Assembly (NCBI RefSeq): GCF_004343195.1
Contig: NZ_SMCR01000012.1
Span: 25,091-89,090 of the forward strand
Source: Biostraticola tofi
GTDB lineage: Bacteria; Pseudomonadota; Gammaproteobacteria; Enterobacterales; Enterobacteriaceae
Direction: 5' to 3'
DNA: 64,000 bases
The notes beneath the pieces are model-generated. The model made no database searches and was not told the DNA's origin. It worked only from the letters and a program-made list of their open reading frames with translations. Position numbers and translations under genes: made by a program. Positions 20,052-29,996 of this stretch are shown one piece after another. Every line of letters begins with the position of its first letter. Within the stretch, counting starts at the first letter, position 1.

Positions 20052-22898
20052 ATGGATAAGATTGAAGTTCGTGGTGCTCGTACCCATAACCTGAAAAATA
20101 TTAATCTGGTTATTCCCCGCGATAAGTTAATTGTCATTACCGGCCTGTCTGGCTCCGGCAAGTCTTCACTGGCCTTTGATACCCTTTATGCAGAGGGCCA
20201 ACGCCGCTATGTCGAATCACTTTCCGCTTATGCCCGCCAGTTTCTGTCACTGATGGAAAAACCGGACGTTGACCACATCGAAGGTCTTTCGCCGGCCATC
20301 TCCATTGAACAGAAATCGACCTCGCACAATCCACGATCCACGGTTGGCACCATCACCGAGATCCATGACTACCTGCGTCTGCTGTTTGCCCGGGTGGGCG
20401 AACCGCGTTGCCCTGATCATGACGTACCGCTGGCTGCCCAGACCGTTAGTCAGATGGTGGATAATGTCCTGCTGCAGCCTGAAGGCAAGCGCCTGATGCT
20501 GCTGGCACCGATTGTGAAAGAGCGTAAAGGCGAGCACAGCAAGACGCTGGAAGGCCTGGCGGCCCAGGGATATATTCGCGCCCGCATTGATGGCGAAGTC
20601 TGCGACCTATCCGATCCGCCAAAGCTGGAGCTGCAGAAAAAACATACCATCGAAGTGGTCATCGACCGTTTTAAAGTGCGTGCAGACCTGGCTCAGCGTC
20701 TGGCCGAATCCTTCGAGACCGCCCTTGGCCTCTCTGGCGGCAGTGCGGTAGTGGCTGATATGGACGATGCCAATGCTGAGGAAATGTTGTTTTCCGCCAA
20801 CTTTGCCTGCCCGATCTGCGGGTACAGCATGCCGGATTTGGAACCGCGGCTTTTCTCCTTCAACAATCCCGCCGGTGCCTGCCCGACCTGCGATGGCTTG
20901 GGCGTACAGCAGTATTTTGACCCGGAGCGGGTATTACAAAACCAGGAAATTTCCCTTGCCGGCGGCGCGATACGCGGCTGGGATCGCCGTAATTTCTACT
21001 ACTTCCAGATGCTGCGCTCCCTGGCTGAGCATTATGACTTTGATGTTGAAGTGCCCTTTAATCAGCTCAGCCACACCATTCAGCAGAAGATCCTGTTAGG
21101 TTCCGGCAAGGAAAGCATTGAGTTCAAATATATCAACGACCGCGGCGATACCTCTATCAGGCGCCACCCGTTTGAAGGCGTGCTGCCCAATATGGAGCGC
21201 CGTTATAAAGAAACAGAATCTTCGGCAGTCCGTGAAGAGCTGGCCAAATACATCAGCAATCGTCCCTGCAACAGCTGTGGCGGCACCCGTTTGCGCCGCG
21301 AAGCCCGGCATGTGTTTGTCGAGAACACGACCCTGTCGACTATTTCAGATATGGGCATCGGCCATGCACTGGATTTTTTCACCGACATGAAACTCAGCGG
21401 TCAGCGGGCCAAGATCGCGGAAAAAGTGCTGAAAGAAATCCGTGACCGGCTTAAGTTCCTGGTCAATGTCGGCCTGAATTACCTGTCGCTGTCCCGTTCA
21501 GCTGAAACGCTGTCAGGAGGAGAAGCCCAGCGTATCCGCCTGGCCAGCCAGATTGGCGCCGGCCTGGTGGGCGTGATGTATGTGCTGGATGAGCCTTCTA
21601 TCGGCCTGCATCAGCGCGATAACGAAAGATTGCTGGAGACGCTGGTGCATCTGCGTGATTTGGGTAATACGGTTATCGTCGTCGAGCATGATGAAGACGC
21701 TATTATGGCGGCGGATCATATTATTGATATCGGACCGGGTGCCGGGGTGCATGGCGGTGAAGTGGTTGCGGAAGGGACAGCCGAAGAAATCATGGCCAAT
21801 CCGGCCTCGTTGACCGGCCAGTTCCTGAGCGGCAAGCAGGAAATCGCTATCCCCACGCAACGGGTGCCGGCGGATCCGACCAAGGTATTGAAACTTATTG
21901 GTGCCCGGGGCAATAACCTGAAGGATGTTACCCTGACTTTACCGGTAGGGCTGTTTACCTGTATTACCGGTGTGTCCGGCTCAGGGAAATCCACCCTGAT
22001 AAACGATACCCTGTTCCCGGTGGCCCAGCGCCAGCTTAACGGCGCTACCACCACCGAAGTCGCCCCGCACCGGGATGTCCAGGGGCTGGAGCATTTCGAT
22101 AAAGTCATCGACATCGACCAGAGCCCTATTGGCCGTACCCCCCGTTCAAACCCGGCAACCTACACCGGCGTTTTCACTCCGGTGCGCGAGCTTTTTGCCG
22201 GCGTGCCTGAGTCCCGTGCCAGAGGTTATAATCCGGGGCGGTTCAGCTTCAATGTGAAAGGCGGACGCTGCGAAGCCTGCCAGGGGGACGGGGTGATCAA
22301 GGTGGAAATGCACTTTCTGCCGGACATCTATGTGCCCTGCGATCAGTGCAAAGGCCAGCGCTACAACCGTGAAACCCTTGAAGTTAAATACAAGGGCAAG
22401 AATATTCATGAAGTGCTGGATATGACGATTGAAGATGCCCGCGCTTTCTTCGACGCCGTGCCGGCGCTAGCGCGTAAGCTGCAGACGCTGATTGATGTCG
22501 GCCTGTCTTATATCCGTCTTGGCCAGTCCGCTACTACGCTCTCTGGCGGTGAAGCTCAGCGAGTCAAACTGGCTCGCGAACTCTCCAAGCGCGGCACCGG
22601 GCAGACGTTATACATTCTGGACGAGCCCACCACCGGCCTGCATTTTGCCGATATCCAACAACTGTTGGCGGTACTGCATCAGCTTCGCGATCAGGGCAAT
22701 ACCATCGTGGTCATCGAGCACAACCTGGATGTGATTAAAACCGCAGACTGGATTGTAGATCTGGGCCCGGAAGGCGGCAACGGCGGCGGAGAGATCCTGG
22801 TATCGGGCACGCCCGAAACCGTGGCGGCCTGCGAGGCGTCACATACCGCCCGATTCCTGAAGCCGATACTGGAAAAGAAACGCGCCAAAGCTTCCTGA
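20052..22898 (+). CDS. uvrA: Excinuclease ABC subunit A
   Basis: DNA-damage sensor of nucleotide excision repair; an ATP-binding dimer that loads UvrB. 948 residues (E. coli 940). Two ABC ATPase modules are complete: Walker [10 protein letters not shown] near residue 32 and GVSGSGKST near 641, with signature motifs LSGGEAQRI and LSGGEAQRV. Zinc-binding cysteine pairs (CPIC...CPTC; CEAC...CDQC) are intact. It is divergent from ssb and preceded by an SOS box; the ATG context has only a weak ribosome-binding site, but the [14 protein letters not shown] start is conserved. Confidence 0.99.
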   Translation: MDKIEVRGARTHNLKNINLVIPRDKLIVITGLSGSGKSSLAFDTLYAEGQRRYVESLSAYARQFLSLMEKPDVDHIEGLSPAISIEQKSTSHNPRSTVGTITEIHDYLRLLFARVGEPRCPDHDVPLAAQTVSQMVDNVLLQPEGKRLMLLAPIVKERKGEHSKTLEGLAAQGYIRARIDGEVCDLSDPPKLELQKKHTIEVVIDRFKVRADLAQRLAESFETALGLSGGSAVVADMDDANAEEMLFSANFACPICGYSMPDLEPRLFSFNNPAGACPTCDGLGVQQYFDPERVLQNQEISLAGGAIRGWDRRNFYYFQMLRSLAEHYDFDVEVPFNQLSHTIQQKILLGSGKESIEFKYINDRGDTSIRRHPFEGVLPNMERRYKETESSAVREELAKYISNRPCNSCGGTRLRREARHVFVENTTLSTISDMGIGHALDFFTDMKLSGQRAKIAEKVLKEIRDRLKFLVNVGLNYLSLSRSAETLSGGEAQRIRLASQIGAGLVGVMYVLDEPSIGLHQRDNERLLETLVHLRDLGNTVIVVEHDEDAIMAADHIIDIGPGAGVHGGEVVAEGTAEEIMANPASLTGQFLSGKQEIAIPTQRVPADPTKVLKLIGARGNNLKDVTLTLPVGLFTCITGVSGSGKSTLINDTLFPVAQRQLNGATTTEVAPHRDVQGLEHFDKVIDIDQSPIGRTPRSNPATYTGVFTPVRELFAGVPESRARGYNPGRFSFNVKGGRCEACQGDGVIKVEMHFLPDIYVPCDQCKGQRYNRETLEVKYKGKNIHEVLDMTIEDARAFFDAVPALARKLQTLIDVGLSYIRLGQSATTLSGGEAQRVKLARELSKRGTGQTLYILDEPTTGLHFADIQQLLAVLHQLRDQGNTIVVIEHNLDVIKTADWIVDLGPEGGNGGGEILVSGTPETVAACEASHTARFLKPILEKKRAKAS

Positions 22899-22975
22899 TA
22901 TCGAAAGGCTGCCTTGCGGCCAGGCGCAATACCCGCACTGCCGGCATGCTGTGGTGGTTGTGCGGCGGTACGGCT

Positions 22976-23329
22976 TCAGATGTCCAGTTCCTGCCTGACC
23001 GCGTCTGGCAGGGACTCCACCGCCAGCCGCCAGGCTGCATCAGCCAGATGATAAAACTGCGAGTCCGGGATATCCCCCGCCAAAAACAGCGTCGTCCAGT
23101 GGGTCTTGTTCAGTAAGCCGCAGGGAGCCGCCGACCGGTATTCATTCCTCAGCGCCACGGCCATTTCAGCACTGCTTTTCAATGTAAACGCCGGCTTACC
23201 CTCCACCTCGTGGGCCATGGCGAACATCACCTCGCCTACCGTAACCTGATTGGCTTGCCATTCCTGGTGAAGACGCTGGTCAGTGCCGGGTTTTTCCATG
23301 CAATAGGCCAGAAGTGTTGACTGATCCAT
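22976..23329 (-). CDS. yjbR: MmcQ/YjbR family DNA-binding-like protein
   Basis: 117-residue protein of the MmcQ/YjbR (DUF419) family, which has a CyaY-like fold and a putative double-wing DNA-binding motif; no confirmed function. The conserved start (CMEKPGTDQ), the FAMAHEVEGKPAFTLKSS core and the KTHWTTLFL segment are present. It lies 3 bp after the yjbQ stop, so the pair form a yjbQR operon, transcribed toward uvrA. Confidence 0.95.
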   Translation of the reverse strand: MDQSTLLAYCMEKPGTDQRLHQEWQANQVTVGEVMFAMAHEVEGKPAFTLKSSAEMAVALRNEYRSAAPCGLLNKTHWTTLFLAGDIPDSQFYHLADAAWRLAVESLPDAVRQELDI

Positions 23330-23332
23330 CGG

Positions 23333-23752
23333 TTATTCCCCCTGTAGGGTAGCGATGATATGGCGATTTCCACCATGGATGCGATGCTCGCCCAACCAGA
23401 TACCCTGCCAGGTACCCAGCATCAGTCTACCTTGGCTAATGGGCAACAATAGCGACGTACCCAGCAAAGATGACTTTATATGCGCAGGCATATCGTCCTT
23501 CCCTTCGTAGTCGTGCCGATAGGCGGCATCCTCCGGCACATGCTGCATAAAGTGTGTTTCCATATCCTGCCTGACCGTCGGATCGCAGTTTTCATTGAGT
23601 GTCAACGATGCCGAGGTGTGCTGGAGCAGCAGATGCAGCAGCCCGGTATCCAGGTCAGACAGCCTGTCCAGCTGGCCAATTATTTCGTCAGTTATCAGAT
23701 GAAAGCCCCTTGGGCGGGCTTTAAGCGTCAGGGTTTGTTGAAACCACGGCAT
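23333..23752 (-). CDS. yjbQ: UPF0047 protein YjbQ
   Basis: 139-residue protein of the YjbQ/UPF0047 family (E. coli 138), a compact beta-barrel trimer with conserved histidines and a metal-like site; E. coli YjbQ has weak thiamin phosphate synthase activity in vitro, but the physiological role is unclear. Conserved segments include [18 protein letters not shown] and the C-terminal [12 protein letters not shown]. First gene of the yjbQR operon. Confidence 0.95.
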   Translation of the reverse strand: MPWFQQTLTLKARPRGFHLITDEIIGQLDRLSDLDTGLLHLLLQHTSASLTLNENCDPTVRQDMETHFMQHVPEDAAYRHDYEGKDDMPAHIKSSLLGTSLLLPISQGRLMLGTWQGIWLGEHRIHGGNRHIIATLQGE

Positions 23753-23823
23753 ATGAGTCTCCTTACGTTAACCAATAAGTATAGCGATGCCTGGCGGAGC
23801 GTGTTGCGTATTGGACACTGACG

Positions 23824-23846
23824 AAAAAAGGAGCCAGAGGCTCCTT
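23824..23846 (-). terminator. Intrinsic terminator downstream of tyrB
   Basis: On the minus strand GGAGCC-TCT-GGCTCC is followed by TTTTTT. It lies about 120 bp past the tyrB stop codon and upstream of yjbQ. Confidence 0.85.
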
Positions 23847-23966
23847 CATGATAACGATACAGAGTGACATCGTCCCCGGCCTGATACCGAGGTTTACGCT
23901 AGCGCCGATAAAACCCCGCAGGACGCTTGGTGATGTAACAAGCTCACCAGGTCCGGCCCCTGCGCT

Positions 23967-25166
23967 TTACTGAATAGCGGCAATAGCCTGGGCGACCCGG
24001 CTTAGGTTGGAGGCATTCAGACCGGCCAGGCACATGCGGCCACTGCTGATAAGATATACGCCGTGCTTGTCTCTGAGTGCGTCGACCTGGGCCGGACTTA
24101 AGCCGGTATAGCTGAACATCCCGCGCTGCTGCAGGAAGTAGTCGAAGTTGTGCGAAGGGAGCGCAATTTTAAGTTCATCCACCAGCCGTTGACGCATCTG
24201 CCGGATGCGCTGGCGCATGGCCGCGACTTCCTGACGCCAGAGCGCATTGAGCGCCGGATCGTTGAGCACGGTCGACACCAGCAGAGCGCCGTGGTGCGGC
24301 GGGCTGGAATAGTTGCGGCGCACGGTGGCTTTGAGCTGTCCCAATACCCGCTCGGCTTCGTCGGCGCTTTCACAGACAATAGACAACTCGCCGACCCGCT
24401 CACTGTAAAGAGAGAAGATCTTGGAAAAGGAGTGGCTCACCAGGCAGGGCAAGCCAAGACGCGCCATCTCGCGCACCGCGTACGCATCTTCTTCCAGCCC
24501 GTCACCAAACCCCTGATAGGCAATATCCATGAACGGAATCAGATTACGGCTGGCAATAAGGCTTATCACTCTATCCCACTCGGCATTGGTCAAGTCGGAG
24601 CCGGTCGGGTTATGACAGCATGGATGCAATAGTACGATACTTTGTTCCGGCAGTTGCTCCAGACAGCTGAGCATGCCGTCGATATCGACGCCCAGTTTAT
24701 GGTCATCGAAGTAGGGATAACGATTCACCTCGAAGCCGGCACCAGCAAAAATCGCCACATGGTTTTCCCACGTCGGGTTACTGACCCATACTTGCGAGTT
24801 TGGAAAATAGTGTTTCAGAAAGTCGGCACCCACCTTGAGGGCCCCTGAACCGCCCACCGTTTGGATAGTTGCGATACGCTGGGCTCCCAGCATAGGGTGA
24901 TTTTCACCAAACAGCAGTGCCTGCACCGCCTCACGATATGACCGCAGGCCTTCCATCGGCAGGTAGGAAATGGACGTGCCGTCGCCAGGCCTGGCATTGA
25001 GGTAATCCAGCGCCTGGGCCACTGACTGCAATTGGGGAATGATGGCCTGTTCGTTGTAGTAAAGACCGATGCTCAAGTTTACCTTTTCAGGCCGCGAGTC
25101 TTGTTTAAACGTTTCCATCAGCGAAAGGATCGGATCTCCCGCATAAGCATCTACATTCTGAAACAC
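23967..25166 (-). CDS. tyrB: Aromatic-amino-acid aminotransferase
   Basis: PLP-dependent class I aminotransferase for the last step of tyrosine and phenylalanine synthesis, also acting on aspartate and leucine precursors; 399 residues (E. coli TyrB 397). The PLP lysine sits in [16 protein letters not shown] near residue 258; SNPTWENH and HPCCHNPTG motifs are intact. The TyrB/AspC choice rests on overall similarity to the TyrB N-terminus ([13 protein letters not shown]) and its place next to dnaB. In E. coli alr separates dnaB and tyrB; here the gap is only 85 bp and alr is absent. No convincing TyrR box was found. Confidence 0.93.
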   Translation of the reverse strand: MFQNVDAYAGDPILSLMETFKQDSRPEKVNLSIGLYYNEQAIIPQLQSVAQALDYLNARPGDGTSISYLPMEGLRSYREAVQALLFGENHPMLGAQRIATIQTVGGSGALKVGADFLKHYFPNSQVWVSNPTWENHVAIFAGAGFEVNRYPYFDDHKLGVDIDGMLSCLEQLPEQSIVLLHPCCHNPTGSDLTNAEWDRVISLIASRNLIPFMDIAYQGFGDGLEEDAYAVREMARLGLPCLVSHSFSKIFSLYSERVGELSIVCESADEAERVLGQLKATVRRNYSSPPHHGALLVSTVLNDPALNALWRQEVAAMRQRIRQMRQRLVDELKIALPSHNFDYFLQQRGMFSYTGLSPAQVDALRDKHGVYLISSGRMCLAGLNASNLSRVAQAIAAIQ

Positions 25167-25251
25167 GTGCCATTCTCCTGGTCAAAGCGGCAAAGCGCTA
25201 AATTTCATTATTATGTTCTACCTAACTAATCACATGATGTAAATCTGCTAC

Positions 25252-26658
25252 TCATTCATCGTCGTATTGTGGACCGGCGTAATTATCAAAACGCGACCAT
25301 TGGCCATTGAACGTCAGCCTGACACTGCCGATAGGCCCGTTCCGCTGTTTACCCAGGATGATTTCAGCAATGCCTTTCAGATCGCTGTTTTCGTGATAAA
25401 CCTCATCCCGGTAGATGAACATAATCAGGTCGGCGTCCTGTTCGATAGAACCGGATTCACGCAAGTCGGAGTTGATCGGGCGCTTATCAGCTCGCTGCTC
25501 CAGTCCGCGGTTAAGCTGGGACAGCGCAACCACGGGTACCTGCAGTTCTTTGGCCAGCGCTTTGAGCGAGCGTGAAATTTCAGCGATTTCCAGGGTACGG
25601 TTATCGGAAAGCGTCGGCACGCGCATCAATTGCAGATAGTCGATCATGATAAGGCTCAGGCCATCATGCTCGCGAAACACTCGCCTGGCCCGGGAGCGGA
25701 CCTCGGTGGGCGTCAGGCCAGAGGAGTCATCGATATACATATTCCGTTTTTCCAGGAGGATCCCCATGGTGCTGGAAATACGCGCCCAGTCTTCATCGTC
25801 CAACTGCCCGGTACGGATACGCGTCTGGTCGACCCGTGACAGCGAAGCCAGCATACGCATCATGATTTGCTCTCCGGGCATTTCCAGGCTGAAAATCAGC
25901 ACCGGCTTATCCTCGGTCATCGCGGCATTTTCACACAAATTCATGGCGAAAGTGGTTTTTCCCATTGAGGGACGAGCGGCGATGATGATCAAATCGGATT
26001 TCTGCAGGCCAGCAGTCTTCTTGTCCAGATCCTGATAGCCGCTGGAAACGCCTGTCACGCCATCGTGGGGTTTCTGATAGAGCTGTTCGATTCTGGCGAC
26101 GGTATCTTCCAGGATACGATCTACGCTCTTCGGACCTTCATCTTTACTGGCGCGATTTTCAGCGATCTGAAACACCCGCGACTCCGCCAGGTCGAGTAGC
26201 TCTTCACTGCTGCGGCCCTGAGGATCGTAGCCGGCATCAGCGATTTCATGGGCAACCGCAATCATATCCCGCACCACGGCCCGCTCACGAACGATATCCG
26301 CATAGGCGGAAATGTTAGCCGCGCTGGGGGTATTCTTCGATAATTCGGCCAGATAGGCAAAACCGCCGACCTGATCCAGCTCGCCTTTCTGCTCCAGGGA
26401 TTCCGAAAGGGTGATCAAATCGATGGGCTTGTTCAGCTCCAGCAACCGCTGCATTTCGGAAAAAATGGTCCGGTGAGGCCGGTTAAAGAAATCTTTGGGA
26501 CTGACGCGCTCAGCCACGTTATCCCAGCGTTCATTATCCAGCATCAAACCGCCCAATACCGATTGTTCCGCTTCCAGCGAATGGGGAGGCAGTTTCAAAC
26601 CTTCGACCTGGCGGTCACGAGCGAAGGACGTTTTGTTGGCGGTTTTTTTCTCTGACAT
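25252..26658 (-). CDS. dnaB: Replicative DNA helicase
   Basis: Hexameric 5'-3' helicase of the replication fork, 468 residues (E. coli 471). The N-terminal domain (LPPHSLEAEQSVLGGLML) and RecA-like C-terminal domain with Walker A ARPSMGKTTFAMN, Walker B LIMIDYLQLM and the SQLNRGLEQRADKRP arginine-finger region are complete. No intein is present. It is divergent from qorA, with its promoter in the 139-bp gap. Confidence 0.99.
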   Translation of the reverse strand: MSEKKTANKTSFARDRQVEGLKLPPHSLEAEQSVLGGLMLDNERWDNVAERVSPKDFFNRPHRTIFSEMQRLLELNKPIDLITLSESLEQKGELDQVGGFAYLAELSKNTPSAANISAYADIVRERAVVRDMIAVAHEIADAGYDPQGRSSEELLDLAESRVFQIAENRASKDEGPKSVDRILEDTVARIEQLYQKPHDGVTGVSSGYQDLDKKTAGLQKSDLIIIAARPSMGKTTFAMNLCENAAMTEDKPVLIFSLEMPGEQIMMRMLASLSRVDQTRIRTGQLDDEDWARISSTMGILLEKRNMYIDDSSGLTPTEVRSRARRVFREHDGLSLIMIDYLQLMRVPTLSDNRTLEIAEISRSLKALAKELQVPVVALSQLNRGLEQRADKRPINSDLRESGSIEQDADLIMFIYRDEVYHENSDLKGIAEIILGKQRNGPIGSVRLTFNGQWSRFDNYAGPQYDDE

Positions 26659-26797
26659 GAAGTGAGTGCTTTGCCTGATAGTGGTTCATCGGATAATGGC
26701 GCATTGTAGCGTTGTTTGAAGCTTAATCCTATGCAGCTTTGCAATCGGCGGCCAACGGCTTATGGTTAATAGAGCACATCCAACCAGAGGCGTTATC

Positions 26798-27781
26798 ATG
26801 GCAAAACGTATACAATTTTCTGCTCACGGAGGACCCGAAGTCCTCCAGTACCAGGACTTTACGCCGCAAGATCCGGCTGATGGCGAAGTTCAGGTAGAAA
26901 ACCAGGCCATTGGCATCAATTTCATTGATACCTATGTGCGCAGCGGTTTATATGCGCCGCCCTCCCTACCATCAGGACTCGGTACCGAGGCTGCTGGCAT
27001 TATTGTTAAAACGGGTTCCGGCGTCAAAGGCCTCAAAATGGGGGATCGGGTGGTCTATGCCCAATCCGCACTGGGTGCCTACAGCCAGATTCACAATGTA
27101 TTACAGGACAAGGTCGCGCTACTGCCGGATGCCATTTCTTTTGAACAGGCCGCGGCATCCTTTCTTAAAGGCCTGACAGTTTATTATCTTCTGCGTCAGA
27201 CCTATGAAATCAGGCCCAATGAGATTTTTTTGTTTCATGCCGCAGCGGGCGGCGTTGGCAGGATTGCCTGTCAATGGGCCAAGGCGCTGGGCGCCAAAAT
27301 GATAGGGACGGTCGGCACCGCAGAGAAAGCTGAACTTGCCCGACAGGCCGGGGCCTGGGAAACCATTAATTACCGCGAGGAAAACGTCCCTGAGCGGGTC
27401 GCCGCTCTGACGGGGGGCAAAAAAGTCAGCGTGGTGTACGACTCCGTGGGCAAAAGCACGTGGGAAGCGTCCCTGGACAGTCTTCATCGCCGTGGACTGA
27501 TGGTCAGCTTTGGCAACTCTTCCGGGCCGGTGACAGGGGTGAATCTGGGGATCCTTAACCTCAAAGGGTCACTGTTTGTCACCCGCCCGGCCTTGAATGG
27601 TTATGTGACCAATCGCGAAGAACTTGCACTTGCCAGTAATGAACTGTTCTCGATGATTGCCAGTGGTGCGATTAAAATCGATGTGCCCGCGTCGCAAAAA
27701 TTCCCGCTGGCAGAAGCGACCCGCGCACATCAGGCGCTGGAAAGCCGTCAGACCCAGGGTTCCCTGCTGCTTATTCCCTGA
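26798..27781 (+). CDS. qorA: NADPH:quinone oxidoreductase (zeta-crystallin-like)
   Basis: NADPH-dependent quinone reductase of the MDR superfamily, 327 residues, as in E. coli QorA. The start at 26798 gives MAKRIQFSAHGGPEVLQ, matching the family, and has an AGAGG site upstream; an in-frame ATG 36 bp earlier lacks one. It has the GroES-like N-terminal domain, no structural or catalytic zinc cysteines (as expected for quinone reductases), and the Rossmann motif AAAGGVGRIACQWAK. A perfect 10-bp hairpin lies 20 bp after the stop. Confidence 0.96.
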   Translation: MAKRIQFSAHGGPEVLQYQDFTPQDPADGEVQVENQAIGINFIDTYVRSGLYAPPSLPSGLGTEAAGIIVKTGSGVKGLKMGDRVVYAQSALGAYSQIHNVLQDKVALLPDAISFEQAAASFLKGLTVYYLLRQTYEIRPNEIFLFHAAAGGVGRIACQWAKALGAKMIGTVGTAEKAELARQAGAWETINYREENVPERVAALTGGKKVSVVYDSVGKSTWEASLDSLHRRGLMVSFGNSSGPVTGVNLGILNLKGSLFVTRPALNGYVTNREELALASNELFSMIASGAIKIDVPASQKFPLAEATRAHQALESRQTQGSLLLIP

Positions 27782-27800
27782 TATGCCTGCCGACATGAAA

Positions 27801-27826
27801 ACGGGCTTCCTGTGAGGGAAGCCCGT
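27801..27826 (+). terminator. Hairpin terminator after qorA
   Basis: Perfect 10-bp stem ACGGGCTTCC / GGAAGCCCGT with a 6-nt loop, followed by a moderately T-rich stretch (AGATTGCTCTTG). Placed just after qorA and before convergent pspG. Confidence 0.7.
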
Positions 27827-28079
27827 AGATTGCTCTTGCTGCTTGCTGCACACTGTAATTGTAGGGACAGTGGTATAACTCACCGAAGGTGCGGCTGCCT
27901 GCCGCTATTATTTTCGGCGATGACGAAAAGGATCATCTGCTAACTGACAGTTAATCCTAGCAGCAGCCATAAGCAAAGCATATCTTAAAACCCCGTGACT
28001 ACGCCTAAAAAATCATAGCCTGTGATCACCAACACATTTTGTTTGACGCGGGTATGGAAACGTCAACACCGGGCGGCAC

Positions 28080-28298
28080 TCAGTATCGGGGCAACTGCGG
28101 GCGTTTGATATTACGCCAGAGCCATACCGCCGCGACAGCCAGCAATAACCAGGGCAACAGTTTGATTGCCATGACAAACAGGCCGGCAAACATCATGATA
28201 AGCGTGCCGACAACCAAAGCCGCCAGGACACCGAATACAGAAATTCCGGTCAGCAGCAACATGACAAAAAAGCCGATAACGAAGAAAATTTCCAGCAT
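28080..28298 (-). CDS. pspG: Phage shock protein G
   Basis: Small inner-membrane effector of the phage-shock (cell-envelope stress) response, 72 residues from the ATG at 28298, preceded by an AGGAG site (E. coli PspG 80). It is almost entirely hydrophobic (two membrane helices, MLEIFFVIGFFVMLLLTG and IKLLPWLLLAVAAVWLW), with a basic C-terminus; the tail is shorter than in E. coli. The sigma-54 promoter 60-80 bp upstream links it to PspF control. dusA lies upstream on the same strand. Confidence 0.93.
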   Translation of the reverse strand: MLEIFFVIGFFVMLLLTGISVFGVLAALVVGTLIMMFAGLFVMAIKLLPWLLLAVAAVWLWRNIKRPQLPRY

Positions 28299-28358
28299 GA
28301 CCAACTCCTGAGAAGGGATAGATACCATCGTTACCTGTAACGACTAGACTACTATGTC

Positions 28359-28376
28359 ATTCAAGAATCGTGCCAA
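28359..28376 (-). promoter_or_regulatory. Sigma-54 promoter of pspG
   Basis: On the minus strand TTGGCACG-ATTC-TTGAAT matches the sigma-54 consensus (TGGCACG-N4-TTGCA) with one mismatch in the -12 element (TTGA for TTGC). GG and the -12 position have the required 10-bp spacing, and the site is about 60 bp upstream of the pspG ATG. PspF-dependent sigma-54 control of pspG is known in E. coli. Confidence 0.85.
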
Positions 28377-28467
28377 CTTAATGAAATTATAACCTATTGA
28401 AACTGCAGGAGTTACCTAATAGCTTTTTTATTGCCTGGTCAGATTAACCAGATATTGGTATTTTCAA

Positions 28468-29520
28468 CTACAATGCTGGATCGGTCCGGTCAGCGGCAAC
28501 TTTTTTTAACGCCTGCCTGAGCACTTCGCTACCGGCGCCAGGTCGATGGGCATGCTCACTCAGATATCTCCGCCATTGCCGGGCTCCGGGGATCCCCTGG
28601 AACAAACCCAGCATATGACGAGTAATATGGCCCAGCGCTGCGCCCTGTTTCAGTTCATGCTCAATGTAGGGCAGCATTGCCTCAACCACTGACGCCATAT
28701 CAGTCATCGGGTCAGGCTGGCCGAACAGCGTACTGTCCACTCGGGCCAGCATGCCTGGATTCTGATAAGCCTCCCGGCCCACCATGACACCATCCAGGTA
28801 AACAAGATGCGCCGCAGCCTCGTCCAGCGTCTTGATGCCGCCATTAATAGTGATCGTCAACTCAGGGTAATCACGTTTCAGTTGATACACCCGGGCATAA
28901 TCCAGCGGGGGAATTTCGCGGTTCTCCTTGGGGCTCAAACCAGAAAGCCACGCCTTGCGGGCGTGAATGATAAAGGTATCGCAACCGCCGTCATTGGAAA
29001 CCCGGTCAATGAATTCACATAGAAATTCATAGTTATCCTGCTCATCAATGCCAATGCGGGTCTTGACCGTCACCGGAACGGAGACCTCCGCCCGCATCGC
29101 GGCGATACACTCAGCCACCCTAAGCGGTTGCGCCATCAGGCAGGCGCCGAACAATCCGTTCTGCACCCGATCCGAGGGACAACCGACGTTCAGGTTTATC
29201 TCATCATAGCCACGCTGCTCGGCCATGCGTGCGCACGCCGCCAGCGCTTGGGGATCACTGCCGCCCAGCTGCAGCGCCAAAGGATGCTCGGCCTCGTTAT
29301 AGGCCAGATAATCTCCTTTGCCATGCAGCAGAGCTCCGGTAGTCACCATTTCGGTATAAAGCAGGGTATGGCGCGTCAACAGGCGCAGCAGATAGCGACA
29401 GTGCCGGTCGGTCCAGTCCAGCATCGGGGCGATTGAAAAACGCTGTGATGACAGAGCGGCTGATGTGATCGGCAGCACCGGGGTACTCGCCGGCAGGTGG
29501 GGAAGCTTATTTTCGTGCAT
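28468..29520 (-). CDS. dusA: tRNA-dihydrouridine(20/20a) synthase
   Basis: FMN-dependent reductase modifying U20/U20a of tRNA, 350 residues. The TIM barrel start [15 protein letters not shown], the active-site region [20 protein letters not shown] (catalytic Cys) and the flavin-binding INGGI and [12 protein letters not shown] motifs are intact. A poorly conserved N-terminal tail of about 28 residues precedes the barrel, as in E. coli. pspG is downstream on the same strand but has its own sigma-54 promoter. Confidence 0.97.
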   Translation of the reverse strand: MHENKLPHLPASTPVLPITSAALSSQRFSIAPMLDWTDRHCRYLLRLLTRHTLLYTEMVTTGALLHGKGDYLAYNEAEHPLALQLGGSDPQALAACARMAEQRGYDEINLNVGCPSDRVQNGLFGACLMAQPLRVAECIAAMRAEVSVPVTVKTRIGIDEQDNYEFLCEFIDRVSNDGGCDTFIIHARKAWLSGLSPKENREIPPLDYARVYQLKRDYPELTITINGGIKTLDEAAAHLVYLDGVMVGREAYQNPGMLARVDSTLFGQPDPMTDMASVVEAMLPYIEHELKQGAALGHITRHMLGLFQGIPGARQWRRYLSEHAHRPGAGSEVLRQALKKVAADRTDPAL

Positions 29521-29652
29521 GTAAGACCACTATGAGCGTAATTTTTGAATCAGCATCCAAACCGGGCATCGGGATGTGGATAAAGTAGAAGGCGAATTTT
29601 GCCGCTATTATAACATAAATGCGACCCTGTAATATCCGTTGCCGTTAACCCT

Positions 29653-29805
29653 TCACAAGTGACTCTCCGCTAAGCGTAAAACCCTTGTCGGCAGGCCTGC
29701 GGTCAGTATTGCCTTGGAGGCCTTGGCCAGTTTATGAATCTGACGACGGGTAAGTGCTGGCGGCACAGAAAATTCAAGTGGAATGCTCATTATCTCTTTC
29801 ACCAT
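29653..29805 (-). CDS. Small hypothetical ORF, 50 residues
   Basis: An ATG-initiated 50-codon frame between dusA and the LRR gene. The product is basic and helical-looking, with the stretch PALTRRQIHKLAKASKAIL and a leucine-rich end, suggesting a fragment of a larger regulatory or mobile-element protein or a short nucleic-acid-binding peptide. The ribosome-binding site is poor. I do not recognise a family. It may be a relic in an otherwise non-coding 476-bp stretch. Confidence 0.3.
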   Translation of the reverse strand: MVKEIMSIPLEFSVPPALTRRQIHKLAKASKAILTAGLPTRVLRLAESHL

Positions 29806-29996
29806 AATGACTTACCAGATCCCTTAATCTACACCTATGCTAGGTGTGTCCCGCGCAGCCCTGCGCCGGATACAGATCAACCGCATCGGTTATTGAGGCG
29901 GTAATCTCTTCGATTCGCTGCAGACCAGCCGCTGATTAACCACGACTTGCGAATTCTTGAGTATCGTTTGATAGACACATCCAAGTGAGGAAACAT

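Noticed and set aside
25167..25251. TyrR box upstream of tyrB
   Set aside because: Only one half-site-like sequence (TGTAAA near 25238) is present; the second half is missing at the required spacing.
25252..26658. Intein in dnaB
   Set aside because: Length and the continuous Walker motifs match intein-free DnaB.
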